This document shows, piece by piece, positions 1 to 4,231 of a stretch of DNA of 5,055 nt. The stretch is taken from the NCBI GenBank assembly GCA_043768625.1, contig JAYVKG010000021.1, forward strand, positions 1 through 5,055, given 5' to 3'. Both the position numbers and the translations under genes were made by a program. How positions within the stretch are numbered: the first letter of the stretch is position 1; every line of letters begins with the position of its first letter. This DNA is from UKL13-2 sp043768625 (GTDB lineage Bacteria > Pseudomonadota > Gammaproteobacteria > Burkholderiales > Usitatibacteraceae). Below the pieces are notes generated by a model that did not search any database, was not told the DNA's origin, and saw only the letters and a list, made by a program, of their open reading frames with translations.

Positions 1-1
1 C

Positions 2-370
2 AGCGTTACCGCGACCTACGAATGGCCAATGATGATTTTCGGCAGGGCTGGTGGCTTCGCGGTGTCCAGCAGTGTGTCGTACAAGAGCAAAGTAAACCAG
101 TTTGAATTTGTGCGCTTGAGCGGTGCCGCTTCGCTGGACGCTGCCGTGTCCCAGAACATCCAGTTGGTGCAACAGGGTTATTCACTATGGGATGCCGGTC
201 TGGTATGGACCAGCAAGGACAACAAGTTACAGGTCGCACTGAATGGCCGCAATTTGACCGACAAGCGATACAAGGTAGCTGGCTATGCGTTCGGCGCGTT
301 CTCCAACTCCATCACGGCATTCTATGGCGATCCGCGTATTGTCAAGGCCTCCGTCACCCTGAAGTTCTGA
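2..370 (+). CDS. TonB-dependent outer-membrane receptor, C-terminal end (5' partial)
   Basis: Only the last 122 codons are present; the frame is open from base 2 and the start lies outside the window. The visible part is the end of a beta-barrel: alternating polar/hydrophobic strands, the receptor-family motif NLTDKRY (visible residues 84-90, compare the common NLFDKRY), then an AFYGDPR turn and a last strand ending SVTLKF. A C-terminal Phe is the usual recognition signal for BAM-mediated insertion of outer-membrane proteins. Family members use TonB/ExbB/ExbD energy to import large or scarce substrates such as iron chelates, cobalamin, glycans or hydrophobic compounds. The plug domain and TonB box are missing, so the substrate cannot be named. 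The neighbouring TetR regulator and hydrolase suggest an organic compound rather than iron, but that is inference. Family assignment is firm. Confidence 0.88.
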   Translation, partial: SVTATYEWPMMIFGRAGGFAVSSSVSYKSKVNQFEFVRLSGAASLDAAVSQNIQLVQQGYSLWDAGLVWTSKDNKLQVALNGRNLTDKRYKVAGYAFGAFSNSITAFYGDPRIVKASVTLKF

Positions 371-375
371 CCCGC

Positions 376-400
376 CCGGCGGCGGGAACACCGTCGCCGG
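376..400. terminator. GC-rich hairpin between convergent genes, possible terminator without U-tract
   Basis: Bases 376-385 pair with 391-400 to form a 10-bp stem (nine Watson-Crick pairs and one G-T/U wobble) around the five-base loop GAACA. It starts 6 nt after the receptor stop and lies 3 nt from the stop of the convergent regulator. A competing stem, 371-376 with 381-386 (CCCGCC/GGCGGG), uses some of the same bases. There is no T-run on either strand, so it is not a textbook intrinsic terminator. It may still stop or pause transcription from both sides, or protect mRNA 3' ends. Confidence 0.45.
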
Positions 401-402
401 CG

Positions 403-1164
403 TTACTGAGCGGCCGGTTTCGGGGCATGCGTGCAAACGCTGCGGAAGCCGGCCGCACAGTACTCAACCATTCGCGGTTCTATCGACGCGAGATCATCCG
501 AGCGGCAAAGCCCGCCGCTAACGCGGTCGAGACGCCCGGTACGCGAAAGAGCTAGCGTGAGTGCTCCGGTCAGAAAATGAAAACACCAGAAAAGGTCTTC
601 TTCCCGGGCATCGGGCAGCGCGCGCTTGACTACCGCAATCAGCCGATGCACCAGCGGATCAAAATAAGACATGATCGACTGCGCAACATGGGAGGCATCG
701 TTGTTAGCCAGCGCAATCAGGCGAAAATAATTTTTCCAGCCATCATCGCCTTTGCGCGCGCGCTCCAGCAGCGGAATCAAAAAGGCGGCGACAGCGCCTT
801 CAACCGTGGCGCTGTCGCCATGCAGGGCCTCGTAGGCATCAAATGCGTCCATTCTTTCCGAAAAAACCAATTCGGCCCGGCGCTCCAGAACAGCGTCAAA
901 CAGGCCTTGCTTGGTGGCGAAATAATAATGTGCCAGCGCTGCATCGACATTGGCCAAACCGGCCACCTCACGAATGGTGACGCCATCGAAACCACGCTTG
1001 GAAAACAAATCCTCGGCGGCGTCGAGGATGCGGTCCGCCGCATCAACTTTGCCGGCCGCCTTGCGTGGCCGACCGACCGTGGCGCGCTTTGGATTGAGCG
1101 GCGGCTTGGTACCACGGCGACTGCCAGGCCTCGCGCTCTTGCCATCGTCGCGGCGTATTTTCAC
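403..1164 (-). CDS. TetR/AcrR-family transcriptional regulator with PsrA-like C-terminal domain
   Basis: A 253-residue protein with a TetR-type DNA-binding domain at about residues 42-92: ADRILDAAEDLFSKRGFDGV, then the helix-turn-helix TIREVAGLANVDAALAHYYF and KQGLFDAV. The ligand-binding half resembles the C-terminal domain of PsrA-type regulators, notably FRLIALANND and LFWCFHFLTGALTLALS (about 147-207; compare FWRVHFMLGAAAFSMS in Pseudomonas PsrA as I recall it). PsrA senses fatty acids; whether this protein does is unknown. The N-terminus carries an extra basic stretch of about 40 residues with a GRPRK AT-hook-like core (31-35). The start is GTG at 1164; the frame is closed by TGA two codons upstream (1171-1173) and no ATG is available before the HTH. 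The gene diverges from the alpha/beta hydrolase, the classic arrangement for a local repressor that also controls itself. Family confident, effector unknown. Confidence 0.9.
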   Translation of the reverse strand: MKIRRDDGKSARPGSRRGTKPPLNPKRATVGRPRKAAGKVDAADRILDAAEDLFSKRGFDGVTIREVAGLANVDAALAHYYFATKQGLFDAVLERRAELVFSERMDAFDAYEALHGDSATVEGAVAAFLIPLLERARKGDDGWKNYFRLIALANNDASHVAQSIMSYFDPLVHRLIAVVKRALPDAREEDLFWCFHFLTGALTLALSRTGRLDRVSGGLCRSDDLASIEPRMVEYCAAGFRSVCTHAPKPAAQ

Positions 1165-1178
1165 GGGCGGTCACTCAT
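1161..1178 (-). other. five-codon micro-ORF overlapping the regulator start (GTGA overlap)
   Basis: On the minus strand an ATG at 1178 opens MSDRP and ends in TGA at 1161-1163. This stop shares bases with the GTG start of the TetR gene. A weak Shine-Dalgarno, GGGA, lies 5 nt before the ATG, whereas the GTG itself has no obvious one. It could be a coupling leader. Alternatively it may be the true N-terminus of the regulator separated from it by a one-base frameshift; MSDRP joined to KIRRDDGKS would read naturally. Confidence 0.3.
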
Positions 1179-1224
1179 AAAGATCCCGACCACCCTGGCC
1201 CGCTGCCTTTGTCACATTCATAAA

Positions 1225-1254
1225 TTGCTCAGTTTGAATTTTTTTTATTCTAAA
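1225..1254 (+). promoter_or_regulatory. weak candidate promoter for the alpha/beta hydrolase
   Basis: TTGCTC (1225-1230) and TCTAAA (1249-1254), with an 18-bp spacer, are modest matches to a sigma-70 promoter. TATTCT (1246-1251), paired with TTGAAT (1234-1239) at too short a spacing, is a poorer option. Transcription from the first pair would begin about 10 nt before the ATG at 1272, giving a very short leader. No Shine-Dalgarno is visible before that ATG. The AT-rich character and position support a promoter here; the exact boxes are uncertain. Confidence 0.3.
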
Positions 1255-1255
1255 T
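1231..1255. promoter_or_regulatory. imperfect palindrome, candidate TetR operator
   Basis: A 25-bp imperfect inverted repeat with 9-base arms AGTTTGAAT and ATTCTAAAT around seven T bases; seven of nine arm pairs match, including an uninterrupted GAAT/ATTC core. It lies in the divergent region between the TetR gene and the hydrolase and overlaps the candidate hydrolase promoter, where a TetR dimer would be expected to bind. It does not match the known PsrA half-sites (GAAAC/GTTTC). In AT-rich DNA such a palindrome can arise by chance, so this is a candidate only. Confidence 0.35.
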
Positions 1256-1271
1256 CTTTTCACGCCCACTC

Positions 1272-2120
1272 ATGAACTATATCGATGTCTTGTACCAAAG
1301 CGACGACGGACTACGGTTGTATGCACGCGATTACCCCGGACCCGATACCACTGCACCCGTCCTTCTCTGCCTGCCCGGATTAACACGAAACAGCAAAGAT
1401 TTTTCGGTACTGGCGAATGATTTCCAGCGCAGCCATCGGGTAATTTGTCCGGACCAGCGCGGCCGGGGTCGCTCGGCACGCGATGCCGACGCCACGCGTT
1501 ACCGGCCCGAGCAATATGCCCGCGACATGGGTACGCTTCTGGACCTACTCGAGATTCCCAAGGTAATTGTCATCGGGACTTCGCTGGGTGGCTTGATGGC
1601 GCTGTTGATGATGGCATCCGACCTGCAGCGCGTAGAGGCCGCAGTGCTGAACGATATCGGGCCGGAAATAGACCCGCGTGGTGTTGCACGTATTGCGGCT
1701 TACGTCGGCAAAACCGCACCGGCCAACAACTGGGATGAGGCGGTGCAGCAAACCGTCATTAGCAATGGATCCGCATTTCCGGATTTCACCCCTCACCATT
1801 GGTACTCAATGGCGCGCGACCTTTACGTGCAGGAAGGCAGGGTGCCGATGCTCGATTATGATCCTGCCATTTCACAAGGGCTCGCCGCCGGCACCGCCAC
1901 ACCAAATTTATGGCCACTTTTTGACCTGGTGCGTGAGAAGCCAATGCTGGTAATACGCGGTCAATCGTCGGACATTCTTTCAGAGACGACGGTAGCCGAG
2001 ATGTCGCGCCGTATGCCGCATTTAATTTCGATAGGCATTGCCGGACGTGGCCACGCTCCCACCCTGAACGAACCAGACGCACGTGCCGCAATTTCGCAAT
2101 TCCTCGAAGGACTTGCGTAG
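1272..2120 (+). CDS. alpha/beta-fold hydrolase (esterase/lactonase-like)
   Basis: A 282-residue protein of usual length for a single-domain alpha/beta hydrolase. The core motifs are in order: LPGLTRN (34-40) for the oxyanion-hole loop, DQRGRGRS (61-68), the nucleophile elbow GTSLGG with Ser104, NDIGPEI (127-133) after the next strand, the acid candidate Asp234 in RGQSSDIL, and His261 in GRGHAPTL. The Ser-Asp-His triad is therefore complete and the enzyme is probably an active cytoplasmic hydrolase; no signal peptide is seen. The DQRGRGRS and nucleophile regions recall enol-lactonases and C-C or ester hydrolases, but the substrate cannot be decided. It diverges from a TetR regulator 107 bp away, its likely controller. 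The ATG at 1272 lacks a visible Shine-Dalgarno, but the protein begins where the family usually does (strand with DDGLRLYARDY). Transcription probably ends at the hairpin near 2192-2213. Confidence 0.9.
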   Translation: MNYIDVLYQSDDGLRLYARDYPGPDTTAPVLLCLPGLTRNSKDFSVLANDFQRSHRVICPDQRGRGRSARDADATRYRPEQYARDMGTLLDLLEIPKVIVIGTSLGGLMALLMMASDLQRVEAAVLNDIGPEIDPRGVARIAAYVGKTAPANNWDEAVQQTVISNGSAFPDFTPHHWYSMARDLYVQEGRVPMLDYDPAISQGLAAGTATPNLWPLFDLVREKPMLVIRGQSSDILSETTVAEMSRRMPHLISIGIAGRGHAPTLNEPDARAAISQFLEGLA

Positions 2121-2179
2121 CTTCGCAGAAAGTTAAATCCAAAAAACGCCGTGCTGGGTTCAACTCGACGTTTCAAAAC

Positions 2180-2220
2180 AAATAAAAAAAAGCGGCAACC
2201 CGAAAGTTGCCGCCGCTTTT
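2180..2220. terminator. rho-independent terminator, strong on minus, possibly bidirectional
   Basis: GCGGCAAC (2192-2199) pairs with GTTGCCGC (2206-2213), an eight-base perfect stem around CCGAAA. Read on the minus strand it comes 38 nt after the cold-shock stop and is followed by eight U bases and further U-rich sequence (complement of 2180-2191), an excellent intrinsic terminator for that gene. Read on the plus strand it is followed, after CGC, by four T bases (2217-2220), so it may also end hydrolase transcripts, less efficiently. Confidence 0.88.
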
Positions 2221-2250
2221 ATACTGCTGCTACCGGTCGCAAAAAACCAA

Positions 2251-2454
2251 TTACAGTGGCTTGATGGTGGTAGCTTGCTTGCCTTTAGGGCCGGTCGTGA
2301 TTTCAAAAGAAACCTTTTGGTTTTCTTTTAGTGATTTGAAGCCATTGCCATCAATAGCCGAAAAGTGTGCGAAAAGATCCTCGCCACCGCCGTCCGGCGT
2401 AATGAAACCAAAACCTTTAGCGTCGTTAAACCATTTAACGGTACCTGTACTCAT
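2251..2454 (-). CDS. cspA: cold-shock protein, CspA family
   Basis: A 67-residue single cold-shock domain, the full usual length. The RNA-binding motifs are intact: KWFNDAKGFGFI with RNP1 at 13-18 (KGFGFI) and RNP2-like LFAHF at 27-31. The stacking aromatics Trp8, Phe15, Phe17, Phe28, His30 and Phe31 are present. It ends with the conserved GPKGKQA segment. Such proteins bind single-stranded RNA and DNA, melt mRNA secondary structure, and often act as RNA chaperones or antiterminators. Start and reading frame are certain, given the ribosome binding site upstream. The gene stands alone, convergent with the hydrolase and divergent from the transporter, with its own promoter and terminator. Bacteria usually carry several paralogues, so the symbol marks the family, and cold induction is not proven. 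The sequence is the betaproteobacterial type. Confidence 0.97.
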   Translation of the reverse strand: MSTGTVKWFNDAKGFGFITPDGGGEDLFAHFSAIDGNGFKSLKENQKVSFEITTGPKGKQATTIKPL

Positions 2455-2605
2455 GTTAATTCCTTAAAAACAAACACCAGGAAACTCCCCAGCGGAAAGG
2501 CAGCCTTACTGACATCAGGTAGCGTAAATGGTACAAAGAATCGGGCTCTGCTATGAGCGAGTACTTCAGCACAAATTAACTGCATACACTGCGAATGCGA
2601 CTGCG
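2455..2605 (-). promoter_or_regulatory. probable long 5' leader of the cold-shock mRNA
   Basis: If transcription starts near 2605 from the TTGACA promoter, the mRNA has a leader of about 150 nt before the ATG. Long leaders that refold with temperature are established for E. coli cspA. I see no exact cold-box motif and only short imperfect stems (for example GCTC/GAGC), so thermosensing here is an inference from length and gene identity. Confidence 0.4.
2461..2465 (-). promoter_or_regulatory. Shine-Dalgarno of the cold-shock gene
   Basis: On the minus strand AAGGA is placed 6 nt before the ATG at 2454, within U-rich sequence. This is close to ideal and confirms the chosen start. Confidence 0.85.
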
Positions 2606-2611
2606 TGGAGA

Positions 2612-2640
2612 AAGGTACGCGAAAGCCGTTGATTTGTCAA
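2612..2640 (-). promoter_or_regulatory. candidate promoter of the cold-shock gene
   Basis: On the minus strand a perfect TTGACA -35 box (2640-2635) is followed after exactly 17 bp by TACCTT (2617-2612), a poor -10 box matching three of six consensus positions. The -35 and spacing are good; the weak -10 lowers confidence. Confidence 0.45.
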
Positions 2641-2682
2641 GGAAAAATTGATGGTGTCGGCGGCAGATGCAGATGGCCCGCC

Positions 2683-2711
2683 TTCACAGTATCAACCGGA
2701 GCGGGTACCCT
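2683..2711 (+). promoter_or_regulatory. weak candidate promoter of the MFS transporter
   Basis: TTCACA (2683-2688, five of six matches to the -35 consensus) and TACCCT (2706-2711, three of six) are separated by 17 bp. Transcription would start about 32 nt before the ATG at 2750. The -10 overlaps the end of an eight-base palindrome GGGTACCC (2703-2710). Confidence 0.3.
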
Positions 2712-2749
2712 AGCACCCATCCCGCAAATTACGACAGTACCCCCACATT

Positions 2750-4003
2750 ATGCACAGTCGACATCAGCATTATTGGGCCGTTACCCTGGTCGCGGCGGCA
2801 ATCCTGATGGTGGTCATGGGGTCGCGACAATCAATGGGCTTGTATGTTTCGCCGCTCAACACGACTACCGGTCTGGGCATCGCGACCATCAGCTTTGCGA
2901 TGGCGGTCGGGCAATTCATGTGGGGGGCGGTACAGCCATTTGCCGGTGCGGTCGCTGATCGTTACGGACCGGGGCGCGTACTGGTGACAGGCTTCGTGGT
3001 GCTAGCCGTTGGCACCGCCATCACCCCTTACATGAGCACGTCGGCCGGACTCATTTTTTCCATCGGCATCATGAGTGCGGCGGGCGCCGGTGCATGCAGC
3101 TTCTCGGTGCTGATTGGCGCGGTTTCACAACGCGTTCCAGCCGAAAAATTCGGCATGGCGGCAGGCATCATCAATGCAGGCAGCTCTTTCGGCCAATTCG
3201 TGTTTGCACCGGTGCTGCAAAAGCTCATCGGCGCATTCGGATGGATGGTGGCGATGTGGGTAACCGCCATTGTTACGATTGTCGTCATGCCACTGGCCCG
3301 CGTGCTGCGCCGTCGACCCGAAACTGCGCACCCCGCGACCTTCAGTGCTGCCTCCGCGCCGTCGGCTTCAGTATCCACCGCGCACGCGCAAACATTGATC
3401 GCCGCGGTGCGGCAGGCACTCACCGATCCAAGTTATCAGCTACTGCACGCCGGGTTTTTTACCTGCGGCTTTCACATCGCATTTCTGGTCACCCACTTGC
3501 CTGGCGAAGTGCAACTTTGCGGGCTTCCTGCGCAGGTCGCCAGCTGGTCGCTGGCGATCATTGGTTTGACCAACATCGTCGGCAGCCTTGTGGTCGGCTG
3601 GGGTACCCAAAGTTATCGCAGCAAGTACATCCTGTTCTGGATGTACTTTTCGCGGGCGATCCTGATCATCGTTTATCTGTCTAGCGACAAGACCGTCACC
3701 ACCTTTTATTTGTTTGCCGCTGGTCTGGGTCTTACTTGGCTCGCGACGGTCCCCCCTACCGCGGGCTTGGTCGGCAAGCTGTTTGGCACGCGATATCTGA
3801 GCACGCTGTTTGGTCTGACATTACTTTCTCACCAGATAGGTGGTTTTTTTGGCGCGTGGCTTGGTGGTATTGCCATCACCCAGCGCGGCAGTTACGATTG
3901 GATGTGGTACGCCGATATCGCACTCGCGATGTTCGCGGCCCTTTCCAATTTACCGATCAAGGAGGCGCGCATCATGCCCGCGCCGGCGCTGAAGACACTT
4001 TGA
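2750..4003 (+). CDS. MFS transporter, oxalate/formate-antiporter or monocarboxylate type
   Basis: A 417-residue inner-membrane protein with about 12 hydrophobic segments (roughly 9-34, 43-66, 76-96, 100-122, 135-158, 164-184, 230-250, 262-286, 292-310, 317-340, 350-374, 384-402) and a central Ala/Ser/Pro-rich loop at about 185-225, the normal MFS layout. The loop after helix 2 has the signature GAVADRYGPGR (66-76, Asp70 and Arg71). Helix 1 has GSRQSMGLYVSPL with a buried Arg26, common in bacterial relatives of oxalate:formate and monocarboxylate carriers. The second half (LPGEVQLCGLPAQVASWS, VPPTAGLVGKLFGTRYL, LSHQIGGFFGAWLGG) is a conserved block of this subgroup. The likely substrate is a small organic anion, but which one is unknown. 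The ATG at 2750 is the only start after a TAG at 2711-2713 that keeps helix 1 whole; no Shine-Dalgarno is visible. It is followed by the MECR-like gene on the same strand after 228 bp, so co-transcription is possible. Confidence 0.9.
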   Translation: MHSRHQHYWAVTLVAAAILMVVMGSRQSMGLYVSPLNTTTGLGIATISFAMAVGQFMWGAVQPFAGAVADRYGPGRVLVTGFVVLAVGTAITPYMSTSAGLIFSIGIMSAAGAGACSFSVLIGAVSQRVPAEKFGMAAGIINAGSSFGQFVFAPVLQKLIGAFGWMVAMWVTAIVTIVVMPLARVLRRRPETAHPATFSAASAPSASVSTAHAQTLIAAVRQALTDPSYQLLHAGFFTCGFHIAFLVTHLPGEVQLCGLPAQVASWSLAIIGLTNIVGSLVVGWGTQSYRSKYILFWMYFSRAILIIVYLSSDKTVTTFYLFAAGLGLTWLATVPPTAGLVGKLFGTRYLSTLFGLTLLSHQIGGFFGAWLGGIAITQRGSYDWMWYADIALAMFAALSNLPIKEARIMPAPALKTL

Positions 4004-4020
4004 ACACCAAGACACTTTAT

Positions 4021-4045
4021 GATCGACTGGTCTGCGTCGTCGATC
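4021..4045. repeat. inverted repeat downstream of the transporter, possible weak terminator
   Basis: GATCGAC (4021-4027) and GTCGATC (4039-4045) are perfect seven-base arms around an 11-base spacer, 17 nt after the transporter stop. TATTTT follows at 4051-4056. The stem is short and the T-stretch is separated from it, so termination would be weak. It could equally be a binding site or chance. Confidence 0.35.
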
Positions 4046-4156
4046 CGGTGTATTTTGGATACGATTGGCAACGGCGATCCAACTGCAGCTGGGATCGCGC
4101 TGCGTGACCGATGATGGCGGGCAGGAGCCGCACCGGTTGCGTTGCGGTTTTGAAAA

Positions 4157-4176
4157 GGAAACTTGCCGCTGTTTCC
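4157..4176. repeat. inverted repeat GGAAAC-N8-GTTTCC upstream of the reductase
   Basis: Six-base perfect arms at 4157-4162 and 4171-4176 with an eight-base spacer, 55 bp before the ATG at 4232. It could be a regulator site or an mRNA hairpin. The GAAAC/GTTTC arms equal the half-sites reported for PsrA, but the known PsrA spacer is 2-4 bases, not eight. The rest of the 4004-4231 gap holds no gene I can support. Confidence 0.3.
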
Positions 4177-4220
4177 GGTTACCTGCGGTCAGCGTTACAA
4201 CCTCCACCCCGAACAGCGTA

Positions 4221-4225
4221 AAGGA
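4221..4225 (+). promoter_or_regulatory. Shine-Dalgarno of the MECR-like reductase
   Basis: AAGGA sits 6 nt (all T) before the ATG at 4232, and fixes that start. Confidence 0.8.
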
Positions 4226-4231
4226 TTTTTT

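Noticed and set aside
577..1275. 232-codon open frame on +
   Set aside because: It lies antisense to the well-supported TetR gene, has no family resemblance and arises from codon bias on the opposite strand.
2145..2175. AAACG/CGTTT inverted arms after the hydrolase stop
   Set aside because: The arms are only five bases with a loop of about 20, far weaker than the hairpin at 2192-2213.
2605..2958. 117-codon open frame on + in the csp/transporter gap
   Set aside because: Its second half overlaps the transporter helix 1 region in another frame, and its first part covers the csp promoter; it looks random.
3094..3684. 196-codon open frame on + inside the transporter
   Set aside because: It is another frame of the MFS gene, Arg/His-rich with no recognisable domain.
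3736..4107. 123-codon open frame on + across the transporter end
   Set aside because: Mostly overlaps the transporter in another frame and ends in the gap; no ribosome binding site or family features.
4111..4221. 36-codon basic ORF ending in the ribosome binding site of the reductase
   Set aside because: The overlap suggests translational coupling, but there is no Shine-Dalgarno, no recognisable sequence and the length is within chance.
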